Part shown: positions 1-6,298 of the stretch, piece after piece
Layout: every line of letters starts with the position of its first letter
Numbering within the stretch: the first letter of the stretch is position 1
DNA from: Candidatus Nitrosopumilus sp.
GTDB lineage: Archaea; Thermoproteota; Nitrososphaeria; Nitrososphaerales; Nitrosopumilaceae
Assembly: GCA_022758935.1 (NCBI GenBank)
Contig: JAEMQG010000198.1
Span: 1 to 10,390, forward strand
Direction: 5' to 3'
Length of the DNA stretch: 10,390 nt
The notes under the pieces: generated by a model
What the model saw: only the letters and a program-made list of their open reading frames with translations
The model's database searches: none
What the model was told of the DNA's origin: nothing
Position numbers and translations under genes: made by a program

Positions 1-311
1 ACGATGTTCTTTGATCTGGCTAAACCGCCATAAAAGAATCCGACTCCGGGTGTCATGAGAAGTACCAATGAAGTAGCTGATAGCATCCATGCTGAAGCAC
101 CTGTATCAATTTTACAGTGTAGCATTTTACCATCGTCATCTTTGTACCAACATTAGTTATGATTTCCAGTGTAAATTCCACTAGTTCCTTTAACGTATCC
201 ATCCATACCATCATTAACACTTTGTGCAAATGCCTGTGACATTGCACTTGTTGCTGTAATGGCTACTGTTATCACAAGTAATAGAGCATACTTGCGATTC
301 CTAGAATTCAT
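1..311 (-). pseudogene. amt: Ammonium transporter Amt, N-terminal part, interrupted by an in-frame TAA
   Basis: Amt/MEP/Rh-family transporters move ammonium across the cytoplasmic membrane. Read leftward from ATG at 311, the first 52 codons give a secretory signal peptide (basic MNSRNRK, hydrophobic core, AFA cleavage site near residue 29) and a short polar segment ending GNHN. Codon 53 is TAA (155-153). The same frame then continues without another stop to base 1, giving CWYKDDDGKMLHC and the family's first transmembrane helix, with the hallmark MTPGVGFFYGGLARSKN. Signal peptide and helix are thus in one frame, separated by a single stop and no frameshift. The stop lies in the variable extracytoplasmic N-terminus between two cysteine codons (54 and 66). 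It could be a real nonsense mutation, an assembly or base-calling error, or the gene could restart at ATG 125 without its signal peptide. The 3' part is outside the window. Family assignment is firm; true inactivation is uncertain. Confidence 0.72.
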
Positions 312-332
312 TAAATTAATCGAGATTAAAAA

Positions 333-340
333 TTATTTAA
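333..340 (-). promoter_or_regulatory. Predicted TATA box of amt
   Basis: TTAAATAA on the minus strand is centred about 26 nt upstream of the amt ATG at 311. That spacing fits a leaderless archaeal transcript. A second AT-rich box, TTATATT (362-356), lies further upstream and would give a leader of about 20 nt. Prediction from spacing and composition only. Confidence 0.45.
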
Positions 341-374
341 GGGTTGAAGATACATAATATAAGAAAAAAGTAAG

Positions 375-384
375 TTATTATATT
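375..384 (+). promoter_or_regulatory. Predicted TATA box of the winged-helix gene
   Basis: TTATTATATT precedes the ATG at 440 by about 60 nt, predicting transcription start near 405 and a short leader. GGTGAG at 431-436, a match to the archaeal anti-Shine-Dalgarno sequence, sits 4 nt before the ATG. TTATATT at 378-384 is the exact inverse of AATATAA at 356-362, so the divergent intergenic region between amt and this gene is partly symmetric. Confidence 0.4.
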
Positions 385-439
385 CTAGTTTATTCTGATA
401 CTATCATAGAAAATGAAGATTATGTCTCATGGTGAGTAA

Positions 440-1105
440 ATGAAGATAAAATCAGGCACACATCTATCAATTTTTGATGTATTTAAGATAAAAGGAGAAA
501 TCACTGGAGAGGCCAACAGGCAAAGAGCGATCATTACTATATTAGCTAACAGTTCCAATCCAGCCGATAGAACAAGAACGGGAATTTCTCAGAGAATTGC
601 AAAGGAGAAAGGTATTTCTTGGAAAAATATCTATTCGGGGATTTTTCGAGATCTAGATGAGATTTTAATTCCATTAGAAATTGCTGAAGAAGGTGGAAGG
701 TTGCCTCTAAGACGTGGTCCAAAAGTACTTCAAGAAAATGGAATTCCGTATTATCATCTAACAAAAAAAGGAGTGTTAGTTGCATTATCAATAAGTGAGG
801 TCAAAAATAGAGCGGGGTTATTACAAGCATTTTTTTTGAAATCCAATTCAAAAGAAAAGGAGTATGAAAGAATTATTACAAATCTATTAGAGATTAGTCC
901 AAATTTCACATATTCAATTTTTCAGAAATACGTAAAGGCATTTTGTGAGAATAAAATCACAGACTTGCTTCCATTTGACCTGTCAAAACTTAAGAGTGTT
1001 CCTGACGAGTCATTAATTATTCAAAAGGAGGTTTTGGGAGCCTTTATGAAACTATCAAAACAAGATAAAGAAGATGCTATGGGATTTCTTAATGAAATTA
1101 CCTAA
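440..1105 (+). CDS. Winged-helix-like DNA-binding protein, probable transcriptional regulator
   Basis: A 221-residue soluble protein that I cannot assign to a named family. Residues about 27-118 look like a winged helix-turn-helix: a first helix (RQRAIITILANSS, 27-39), a helix-turn-helix candidate (ISQRIAKEKGISWKNIYSGI, 49-68), a strongly basic stretch (RLPLRRGPK, 87-95), and a wing-like strand with the YYHLTKKG signature at 104-111, common at the end of MarR/PadR-like domains. The C-terminal half is predicted helical, with a lone cysteine (169) and no metal-site pattern. The ATG is supported by GGTGAG at 431-436. The gene is divergent from amt and lies 65 nt before the ATP synthase subunit C gene, which has its own TATA-like box. 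Control of amt or of itself is plausible but is inference only; it could also be a DNA-binding protein that is not a regulator. Confidence 0.6.
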   Translation: MKIKSGTHLSIFDVFKIKGEITGEANRQRAIITILANSSNPADRTRTGISQRIAKEKGISWKNIYSGIFRDLDEILIPLEIAEEGGRLPLRRGPKVLQENGIPYYHLTKKGVLVALSISEVKNRAGLLQAFFLKSNSKEKEYERIITNLLEISPNFTYSIFQKYVKAFCENKITDLLPFDLSKLKSVPDESLIIQKEVLGAFMKLSKQDKEDAMGFLNEIT

Positions 1106-1135
1106 AATATCAAGTTTTTATGAAGTGAACGCCAA

Positions 1136-1145
1136 ACATTAAAAT
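1136..1145 (+). promoter_or_regulatory. Predicted TATA box of atpC
   Basis: ACATTAAAAT, preceded by the purine-containing GCCAA, is centred about 30 nt before the ATG at 1171. It would give a leaderless or nearly leaderless transcript. No Shine-Dalgarno sequence is visible before the ATG, which agrees with this. Confidence 0.4.
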
Positions 1146-1170
1146 CGGTTGTCTATTGAGATTTATCTAA

Positions 1171-2208
1171 ATGGCTGGCTCGAAAAATGTCTATGCCTCT
1201 GTAAAATCATATAGTAAAAGAGGTAAATTATTAAAAAAATCAGATTTTCAGACATTAGCTGAATCAAGAGATCTTGACGAATTGATGACTAGAATAAAAA
1301 ATACGATTTATGGTGATTCTGTAGCAGATGTTCAAAAACCATACACCTCACAAGGTATTGAATCAGCTCTTAGAAGTCATTTAGCAGACATACATTATTC
1401 CATTGCAAAAACATCAGGTAATTCAGGTGTTTTAGATGCATATTATATGAAATTCATTATTTCTAATTTGAAATCAATTCTGAAAGGAAAAGTGTTACGG
1501 AAATCCCAAGAGGAAATTGAAACTCACGTAAATCTTCATGCAGAGGAATTAATCAAGCAAAGAGATGTTGTCATAAAGGCATTAGTTGCAAAAGATCTTG
1601 AAGAAGCAGTTGCAAGCTTGAATTCAGTGGAATTTGGTGAGGAGATTGCAAAAGCTGCATCACTGTATAACGAGAAAAAGAACATACAGATTTTTGATAC
1701 ATACTTTGATAAAATTTTATATCAACATTTGGCTGGTGCAATGAAAAATTATATTGATAAAGATGCAACCAAGTTGGTTGGAATGGATATTGATTTCTAC
1801 AATATTCTAAGTGTAATTAGAGGAAAGTTCTGGGGATTGCAAGAAGAACAAATTCAAGATTTGATTGTTTCACAAACTCCAACTGCAAGAGAACTACTTG
1901 GAAGAATGATATCAGCTGCAACAATAAGAGATGCATTTAATGAATTATCCAATACAAAATATAAAAATTTGATTCCTCAGACTGAAAATGAGTTAGATGC
2001 TATTGCTGAATTTGAAAGAGCCTTTGAAATGGCAATTTACCAAACAGCACTAAGATCTTTTACGAAAATGTTTAGCTTTGCAACAATTGTTGGAATTACA
2101 AAGTTAACCGCATTTGAAGTAAGAAATTTAGCAGCTATTGCATTTGCTGTTGAACAAAAAATACCAACAGAGACTACAATGTCAAAATTAATTTTGGAAG
2201 AAGAATAG
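1171..2208 (+). CDS. atpC: A-type ATP synthase subunit C (V-ATPase AC39/subunit d family)
   Basis: This subunit forms the funnel-shaped central-stalk socket that couples the rotating membrane ring to the A1 head of the archaeal A-type ATP synthase. The 345-residue length is typical. Family features visible are the N-terminal motif (YASVKSYSKRGKLLKKSDFQ, 8-27), followed by the early segment containing LDELMTRIKNTIYG; repeated all-helical segments with a YFDKILYQHL helix (about 178-187); and the conserved C-terminal element LTAFEVRNLAAIAFAVEQKIP. The ATG has a TATA-like box about 30 nt upstream. A two-helix membrane protein follows after only 5 nt, and a Cas4-like gene after that, so all three are probably co-transcribed. 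The other ATP synthase subunits are not in this window, so either the cluster is split or this gene stands apart from the main operon. Confidence 0.88.
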   Translation: MAGSKNVYASVKSYSKRGKLLKKSDFQTLAESRDLDELMTRIKNTIYGDSVADVQKPYTSQGIESALRSHLADIHYSIAKTSGNSGVLDAYYMKFIISNLKSILKGKVLRKSQEEIETHVNLHAEELIKQRDVVIKALVAKDLEEAVASLNSVEFGEEIAKAASLYNEKKNIQIFDTYFDKILYQHLAGAMKNYIDKDATKLVGMDIDFYNILSVIRGKFWGLQEEQIQDLIVSQTPTARELLGRMISAATIRDAFNELSNTKYKNLIPQTENELDAIAEFERAFEMAIYQTALRSFTKMFSFATIVGITKLTAFEVRNLAAIAFAVEQKIPTETTMSKLILEEE

Positions 2209-2213
2209 ATTAG

Positions 2214-2450
2214 ATGATCCGATTCCCAAAGAAAAAAACTGAAATCTCAACAGAAATTATGACTAATGCTATTTGGATTAGTACGTTTTTGGCTATGATT
2301 TTGTCATTGCCTCCGTTGGGATTATTTATTGGAATCTATTTTGTAACAGGAAATTTGATAATAGGTGCGTTTGTAGGATTTGGAGTCCATTTTACTACAT
2401 TGGTATTTTCTAGTAAAATTTCAAAATTTCTAACTAATATTATGAGTTAA
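2214..2450 (+). CDS. Small two-helix membrane protein of unknown function, co-transcribed with atpC
   Basis: A 78-residue protein with a basic N-terminus (RFPKKK) and two hydrophobic segments, about residues 18-43 and 47-66, separated by the short turn VTGN. This predicts a helical hairpin in the cytoplasmic membrane. It starts 5 nt after the atpC stop with no clear Shine-Dalgarno sequence, suggesting translational coupling. Size and topology recall AtpI-like assembly factors, which sit beside bacterial ATP synthase operons, but I see no sequence motif that proves this; it lacks the conserved acidic residue in the helices expected of a proteolipid ring subunit. A role in ATP synthase assembly or membrane anchoring is inferred from position only. 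Confidence 0.65.
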   Translation: MIRFPKKKTEISTEIMTNAIWISTFLAMILSLPPLGLFIGIYFVTGNLIIGAFVGFGVHFTTLVFSSKISKFLTNIMS

Positions 2451-2471
2451 CCTATAAGGACGAATTTGTTA

Positions 2472-2476
2472 GGTGA
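2472..2476 (+). promoter_or_regulatory. Shine-Dalgarno sequence of the Cas4-like gene
   Basis: GGTGA lies 6 nt before ATG 2483 and 9 nt before the adjacent ATG 2486. Either methionine could be the start. The clear ribosome-binding site marks this as an internal operon gene with a leadered mRNA. Confidence 0.6.
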
Positions 2477-2482
2477 ATCATC

Positions 2483-3130
2483 ATGATGGGAGATAGAGAT
2501 TTTCGAAGTATAGTAAAAAATGCAGTGGATTCTATTGGACGGGAATTAGAGATTGAAATTGATGCAAAGGATATCAAGACTATTCATCTCAAAGAAGTAG
2601 TGCAATGTCTAAGACGCTCATACTATGATAGAATAGATTCAAAAGAAATTGAACGACGTGGTTTTAATGATCTTCTTTCTGGCCTGCTTCGAAAATTACA
2701 ATATGGTAGTAACCCAAAAGAATTTGCAGTTGATGATATCAAATTAAGAGGTCAAGCAGATATGGTAGTAGATAATTCCATTATTTTGTTTAGACCTGCC
2801 AATGCTATTTTAGAAACGCCTCTTGCAAATGATTTGCTTTACCTTAATGCTTGTATGTGGATATATGATAAAAGCGACGGGATAATTATTTACATTACAG
2901 GAAATAAGGAAGAATCTACTTTTTCCTTAACTCGTGACAAAAAAATGTTTGAGGAAGTTGTTAGAAGAGTTAGAGTTCTAAATGATCTTCTTAAGGAACA
3001 AAAAACACCGATTTTAGAGCCATCAAATGATTGTACAGATTGCCAATACTATCAAAGATGCTTTATTACAAAAAAGAACACTAAACAAATATCATTGGCT
3101 GAAATGCTAGGTCTAAAGAACGAAGGCTGA
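2483..3130 (+). CDS. Cas4/RecB-like PD-(D/E)XK family Fe-S protein, probably nuclease-deficient
   Basis: A 215-residue protein with the architecture of Cas4-type exonucleases. One N-terminal cysteine (C42, in VVQCLRRSYYDR) and a C-terminal C-x2-C-x5-C (C184, C187, C193) match the spacing of the four-cysteine Fe-S cluster of Cas4/AddB-like proteins. The core keeps a GxxD motif (GQAD, 90-93). The next beta strand, where active enzymes have E-x-K, reads SIILFRPAN (99-107) with no Glu-x-Lys, and the following QxxxY helix is also poorly preserved (NDLLYLNACMW). The inference is a fold that keeps the cluster, and perhaps DNA binding, but lacks metal-dependent cleavage. No cas1, cas2 or CRISPR repeat is nearby, so a CRISPR role is not supported; the gene follows atpC and the small membrane protein. 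A housekeeping repair or structural role is possible. Confidence 0.7.
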   Translation: MMGDRDFRSIVKNAVDSIGRELEIEIDAKDIKTIHLKEVVQCLRRSYYDRIDSKEIERRGFNDLLSGLLRKLQYGSNPKEFAVDDIKLRGQADMVVDNSIILFRPANAILETPLANDLLYLNACMWIYDKSDGIIIYITGNKEESTFSLTRDKKMFEEVVRRVRVLNDLLKEQKTPILEPSNDCTDCQYYQRCFITKKNTKQISLAEMLGLKNEG

Positions 3131-3149
3131 GATAAATGAAAAATATTGT

Positions 3150-3167
3150 AAAGGAATAGTTTCCTTT
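3150..3167. terminator. Hairpin between convergent genes
   Basis: A perfect 7-bp inverted repeat (AAAGGAA / TTCCTTT) with a 4-nt loop lies between the stop of the Cas4-like gene (3130) and the stop of the minus-strand microprotein gene (3172-3170). It could end transcription in both directions. Archaeal termination depends mainly on T-tracts, which are weak here, so the call is tentative. Confidence 0.35.
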
Positions 3168-3169
3168 GA

Positions 3170-3280
3170 TTAATCTAGTGGTTCTGGGTGTCCTTTACCA
3201 CGTAGTGCAAAACACACAACTGCTAGTGCTATTGCTACTCCTACTGCTGAGCCATATGCTGCGATTCCTGCTTCTGCCAT
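3170..3280 (-). CDS. 36-residue single-helix membrane microprotein
   Basis: A short reading frame from ATG 3280 to TAA 3172-3170 encodes 36 residues: MAEAGIAAYGS, then a small-residue-rich hydrophobic helix (GVAIALAVVCFAL, about 14-26), then a basic and polar tail (RGKGHPEPLD). The composition (Ala/Gly/Val-rich helix, Lys/Arg immediately after it, charged end) is that of a real small membrane protein rather than random AT-rich sequence, and the codons are noticeably richer in G and C than the flanking bases. A TATA-like box (3314-3305) sits about 29 nt upstream. It recalls tiny single-helix accessory subunits of respiratory or membrane complexes, but I recognise no family. Partner and function are unknown; expression is inferred. 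Confidence 0.6.
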   Translation of the reverse strand: MAEAGIAAYGSAVGVAIALAVVCFALRGKGHPEPLD

Positions 3281-3304
3281 TTGATAAAAATCATCTTTAC
3301 GGCC

Positions 3305-3314
3305 TTTTAATAAT
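3305..3314 (-). promoter_or_regulatory. Possible TATA box of the microprotein gene
   Basis: ATTATTAAAA on the minus strand is centred about 29 nt before the ATG at 3280, which would give a nearly leaderless mRNA. The surrounding sequence is very AT-rich, so chance matches are easy. Confidence 0.3.
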
Positions 3315-3344
3315 TTTGCCAATATTTTTTTGCTAAAAACAAAC

Positions 3345-3370
3345 TATCATAATTTTTGATTTTTATGATA
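3345..3370 (-). terminator. Terminator of the LEA14-like gene
   Basis: A perfect 8-bp inverted repeat (TATCATAA / TTATGATA, 10-nt loop) begins 22 nt past the stop codon of the minus-strand gene at 3394-3392. On that strand it is followed by T-rich sequence (GTTTGTTTTTAGC). This is the expected layout for a transcription end before the microprotein promoter. Confidence 0.45.
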
Positions 3371-3391
3371 TATTAATCAGATCAAGTCTCA

Positions 3392-3952
3392 CTATTTCAC
3401 AAATTCAAAAGGAAGCTCATTTTCTTGTCCGCTAGTCATTGAACTCAGATTATAATACACAACACCAGTAATTCTCCATTTTGCAGTATCACTTTCAAGA
3501 GATGACCATAACTGAGGAGTATTTCCGGTATTTTTTAGCATGATTTTGTCTTTCAGAATAATAGAGTTTTTGGCAAGAAGAGTATAATAATTATTACCAA
3601 ATTCAACCATTCCACTTGCTCTAGTTCCAATTTGACCACCTGAAATTTGTTTTTGATTAGAAAAATCAGTCTCAAATATTTGGTAGTCTAATACTTGTAC
3701 AATTATAGAAGTGGGATTAGGGTTTTTAATATTGAATTTTATCTCTATTGTAGCATCTCTTTCGTTGACCTCGAGAATTGTAACATCTTCTACTTCAATA
3801 GAAATCGGTTGTATCTGCTGTACGATTTTTGGTGATGCTTCTTTATTTTCCTTTGATGTTTGACTTATTAGGGATGGGCCTGATAAAAGAATTATTCCTA
3901 AAATAGCAGCTAGTGCTAGTACTGCAACACCAACAAAGATCTTTTGATTCAC
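3392..3952 (-). CDS. Membrane-anchored LEA14/WHy-domain protein
   Basis: A 186-residue protein with one N-terminal hydrophobic helix (about residues 5-24: VGVAVLALAAILGIILL) acting as a signal anchor, a polar linker rich in Ser/Lys/Glu (30-48), then a beta-rich domain. The segment VEDVTILEVNERDATIEIKF followed by NIKNPNP (74-80) is the signature start of the WHy/LEA14 fold, in which Asn-Pro-Asn-Pro follows the second strand. The domain runs to the end and would lie outside the membrane. WHy domains occur in desiccation- and stress-related proteins and in archaeal cell-surface proteins; the molecular role is not defined. The start is GTG (3952-3950); a TATA-like TTTAAGAT lies about 27 nt upstream, fitting a leaderless mRNA, and no later Met precedes the helix. 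It is divergent from the gene at 4023. Confidence 0.65.
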   Translation of the reverse strand: MNQKIFVGVAVLALAAILGIILLSGPSLISQTSKENKEASPKIVQQIQPISIEVEDVTILEVNERDATIEIKFNIKNPNPTSIIVQVLDYQIFETDFSNQKQISGGQIGTRASGMVEFGNNYYTLLAKNSIILKDKIMLKNTGNTPQLWSSLESDTAKWRITGVVYYNLSSMTSGQENELPFEFVK

Positions 3953-3974
3953 AAGATTGATTTGCTCTCTAGGT

Positions 3975-3991
3975 ATCTTAAATGTTAAGAT
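3975..3991. promoter_or_regulatory. 17-bp hyphenated palindrome in a divergent promoter, with the TATA box of the LEA14-like gene
   Basis: ATCTTAA-ATG-TTAAGAT has two perfect 7-bp arms around a 3-bp centre and lies between the divergent genes starting at 3952 (minus) and 4023 (plus). Its minus-strand reading contains TTTAAGAT (3982-3975), about 27 nt from the GTG at 3952, so the palindrome overlaps a probable TATA box. It may be an operator or simply two opposed TATA-like elements. Confidence 0.45.
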
Positions 3992-3993
3992 GG

Positions 3994-4002
3994 TTATTAT
4001 AT
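3994..4002 (+). promoter_or_regulatory. Predicted TATA box of the gene at 4023
   Basis: TTATTATAT is centred 25 nt before ATG 4023, fitting leaderless transcription. This spacing is the main reason for preferring that start over ATG 3990 and TTG 3957, which lie upstream of or inside the promoter. Confidence 0.45.
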
Positions 4003-4022
4003 CATCTAAGAGTGAAAATAAT

Positions 4023-4379
4023 ATGCAGTATTTTCAAGCTGTACAAGAGGGAAAACAGAGATCCAGTAAATCACAAATGAAAATGTTTGAAGCAGCTGGG
4101 TTTGGAATGTTAACATTGACCACAAAAAAGATTGATGGGAAGTTTCATCCTGTAGGGGAAGAGGATTTTGTGGCAGTAATTAAATCACCAGATGGGTATG
4201 TTGTCATATTAACAGATAAGGATGGATTCACAAAGGCTCAATCAAAATCACTAGAAAAGGAGCAGGCAATATTAATTTATAAAAAATTAAGAGATTCTGG
4301 AATTCTGGAATACACTGAAAATGAGATTCAAATTTGGTCAGAGAAACGTCCAACAGTACAAAACAGAATTTCTGGATGA
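4023..4379 (+). CDS. Conserved-looking hypothetical protein, 118 residues
   Basis: I do not recognise this protein. It is soluble, with a lysine-rich N-terminus (QEGKQRSSKSQMKMFEAAG), a central strand-rich part (MLTLTTKKIDGKFHPVGEEDFVAVI, then DGYVVILTDKDG) and a helical C-terminus (KSLEKEQAILIYKKLRDSGIL). It has no cysteine and no membrane segment. The frame extends upstream to ATG 3990 and TTG 3957, but a TATA-like box at 3994-4002 lies 25 nt before ATG 4023 and the upstream part overlaps the divergent promoter, so 4023 is chosen. It ends on TGA (4377-4379) directly abutting the stop of the convergent pyrH gene at 4380, with no intergenic base. It could be a small nucleic-acid or ligand-binding protein; nothing in the sequence decides this. 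Confidence 0.6.
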   Translation: MQYFQAVQEGKQRSSKSQMKMFEAAGFGMLTLTTKKIDGKFHPVGEEDFVAVIKSPDGYVVILTDKDGFTKAQSKSLEKEQAILIYKKLRDSGILEYTENEIQIWSEKRPTVQNRISG

Positions 4380-5063
4380 TTATTTTTTCGATAAAACAAT
4401 TTCTGTTCCAACATCTTCACCCTTGATTGCTCTTTCAATTATTTTGATATCAGCTTTTAGTATTCGTGTCTTTATTTTAGATCGTTCAATAATTTTTAAA
4501 GCTACTATATCCATCAAGTCATATCCACCTGCAACAGAATCTTCCTGAACAAGCATATTTCTAAGATTTTTTAGTTCAATTCGTTTAAACTTTTTTGCGT
4601 TTTTAAATTTGTTAGGATCTTTATCATAAACACCGTCAACATCAGTGGCATTGAGAAACTGCTCTGCCCCAATTTTTTCAGCAATAAGGGCCGCAGTTCC
4701 ATTAGTACTTTGTCCAGGATGTAAACCACCTGTTACAACAATCAACCCATCATCAACAGCATGTCGCACCTCTTGTAATGTAGTTGGTGGATGAGAATAG
4801 GCTCTATTTTTTAGAGCATATATCAAAAGTTTTGCGTTTAATCTAGAAATTTCTATTCCAAGTTCATCGAGAGTAGATTCATCAGCTCCTGAAGATCTTG
4901 CATGTGTAATGTAATGTCTGGCAATATTTCCACCACCTGCAACAACAACTGGTTGATAGATCTTGCTGATTTTTACTAGAAAGGAAGCATAATCTTTTAA
5001 CATTTTTACATTATCCATACTAAATATTCGTCCTGAAAGTTTGATTACAATACGTTTTTTCAT
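4380..5063 (-). CDS. pyrH: UMP kinase, archaeal type
   Basis: Phosphorylates UMP to UDP with ATP in the cytoplasm, the first committed step towards UTP, CTP and dCTP. It belongs to the amino-acid-kinase fold, unlike the P-loop UMP/CMP kinases of eukaryotes. Its 227 residues match archaeal PyrH. Visible motifs are the N-terminal phosphate-binding strand IVIKLSG (5-11), [11 protein letters not shown] (39-49), [12 protein letters not shown] for UMP recognition (66-77), [17 protein letters not shown] (109-125), and the ATP-site segment [16 protein letters not shown] (138-153). The ATG (5063-5061) overlaps the TAA of the upstream HD gene by one base (TAATG), so translation is probably coupled. It is the last gene of a tmk-HD-pyrH operon and abuts the convergent gene at 4379. 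Confidence 0.92.
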   Translation of the reverse strand: MKKRIVIKLSGRIFSMDNVKMLKDYASFLVKISKIYQPVVVAGGGNIARHYITHARSSGADESTLDELGIEISRLNAKLLIYALKNRAYSHPPTTLQEVRHAVDDGLIVVTGGLHPGQSTNGTAALIAEKIGAEQFLNATDVDGVYDKDPNKFKNAKKFKRIELKNLRNMLVQEDSVAGGYDLMDIVALKIIERSKIKTRILKADIKIIERAIKGEDVGTEIVLSKK

Positions 5064-6298
5064 TATTTTAAACCACCAAGGATTGATTTTGCGGCAATTT
5101 CAACTTTTTTTCTGTTCTTTTGATATGTATAGATTCTAAGAATATTCATAAAACCTGATATTGCTGAGACTACAGGAATTTGAGATATTGGCATCTCTTG
5201 TGCAGATGATTTTCCATTCTCACTTGTAATCAGAATTATGTATTTTGATTCATTTTTTGATGGGGCAAGTGGAATTGATGGGGTAACAGAGCTATCAACA
5301 AAAATTTCATCTTCGTTAACTTTAGATTTTTTAGAGATGTTTATTCTTAATTCATTAGTTTTAGTTTTTCCCAAATTGGTTCTACTAGTTAAAATTCGTT
5401 CAAATACACATTTTAGCAGTTTTCTATTTTGATAGTCTTCTGCAAATTGTCTAGCACGTTTTAATTTAGGTGATTTTGATGAGATTAGTGTAGAGAGTAC
5501 ATATTCGTCTGTAAGTTTTACGTATTCATTTATGTTAAAAGAAGTAAAACCAAATTCATCATCAGATAAACGTAATGCTTCTAAAAGCATGACTTCTGCT
5601 GCCCTCACGGTTTTATGAAAATATACTGCTTTGAACATTTGATATCGAGAATGCATCATGGATTCAAAAGAATACAATGCAGATTTTTCTAAAGCAAGTT
5701 TTTTCTGATGTACATCTAAGGATTGTGTTATCCTTTTGTGATCAATTTGTGCGTGTTCTGCACCAGTAAAATAACCATCTCTTAACAAGTAATCCATCAT
5801 ATCAGCACTTAGAGCTCCTGAAACAATTTCATTTAAGAATTGTAATTTTGAATCACCAAATGCTATTTTGGTAATGAATTTTTTGTCATAACCATTTTTT
5901 GATAAATTATCACCGATCTCAGATTTTAGAATAATTTCCTTGCCAAAATCTTCATGTGAGAATTTCTTTTGTTGAAGAACTTCTTCAAAGAGATGTGAAA
6001 AAGGTCCATGACCTATATCATGTAAAAGTCCAGCTAATCTCAAAATTTCTATATCGTCTGATTTTAGAATTCCTTTTTCATGTAGAGCCTGACCAGCCTG
6101 ACTTGCAATATGCATAACTCCCAAAGAATGTTCAAATCTAGTATGTTGTGCTGCAGGATATGTTAGATGAGCACCAGAAAGTTGGCGTATTCGTCTCAAT
6201 CTTTGAAAAATTGGATCATCGATTATTTTTAGTTCATGATCATAGACTCGAATAAAATCATGTATTGGATCAATTATATCTAGATAATTTTTTTTCAT
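5063..6298 (-). CDS. HD-domain phosphohydrolase, SAMHD1/dGTPase-like (probable dNTP triphosphohydrolase)
   Basis: A 411-residue member of the HD-superfamily group that includes SAMHD1 and bacterial dNTPases (COG1078-like). It opens with the family's [13 protein letters not shown] (10-22) and [31 protein letters not shown] region. The metal-binding set is visible: H57 (FEHS), H93-D94 in [12 protein letters not shown], and D166 in [11 protein letters not shown]. These enzymes typically cut dNTPs to deoxynucleoside plus triphosphate, often under nucleotide control. The C-terminal third is less conserved and contains a lysine-rich region. ATG 6298 overlaps the tmk stop by four bases (ATGA), and its own stop overlaps the pyrH start by one. 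Its position between two pyrimidine monophosphate kinases supports a role in dNTP pool balance; substrate is inferred. Confidence 0.85.
   Translation of the reverse strand: MKKNYLDIIDPIHDFIRVYDHELKIIDDPIFQRLRRIRQLSGAHLTYPAAQHTRFEHSLGVMHIASQAGQALHEKGILKSDDIEILRLAGLLHDIGHGPFSHLFEEVLQQKKFSHEDFGKEIILKSEIGDNLSKNGYDKKFITKIAFGDSKLQFLNEIVSGALSADMMDYLLRDGYFTGAEHAQIDHKRITQSLDVHQKKLALEKSALYSFESMMHSRYQMFKAVYFHKTVRAAEVMLLEALRLSDDEFGFTSFNINEYVKLTDEYVLSTLISSKSPKLKRARQFAEDYQNRKLLKCVFERILTSRTNLGKTKTNELRINISKKSKVNEDEIFVDSSVTPSIPLAPSKNESKYIILITSENGKSSAQEMPISQIPVVSAISGFMNILRIYTYQKNRKKVEIAAKSILGGLK

Noticed and set aside
53..247. 64-codon minus-strand frame as a gene
   Set aside because: It is out of frame with amt, and both parts of the amt frame around the TAA are clearly recognisable, so this is a shadow frame.
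312..439. tRNA or small RNA gene in the longest intergenic gap
   Set aside because: No cloverleaf-like GC stems or conserved tRNA blocks on either strand; the gap is AT-rich promoter DNA.
2483..3400. CRISPR array or cas operon near the Cas4-like gene
   Set aside because: No regularly spaced repeats and no cas1, cas2 or effector genes are present; the neighbours are ATP synthase and membrane-protein genes.
3957..4022. N-terminal extension of the 118-residue protein to TTG 3957 or ATG 3990
   Set aside because: It would place the start inside the divergent promoter; a TATA-like box lies 25 nt before ATG 4023.
4321..4548. 75-codon plus-strand frame across the junction with pyrH
   Set aside because: It overlaps two well-supported genes in other frames and has no promoter or family features.
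5238..5432. Plus-strand frame inside the HD gene as a coding region
   Set aside because: It lies opposite a well-conserved gene and shows no family features; shadow frame.
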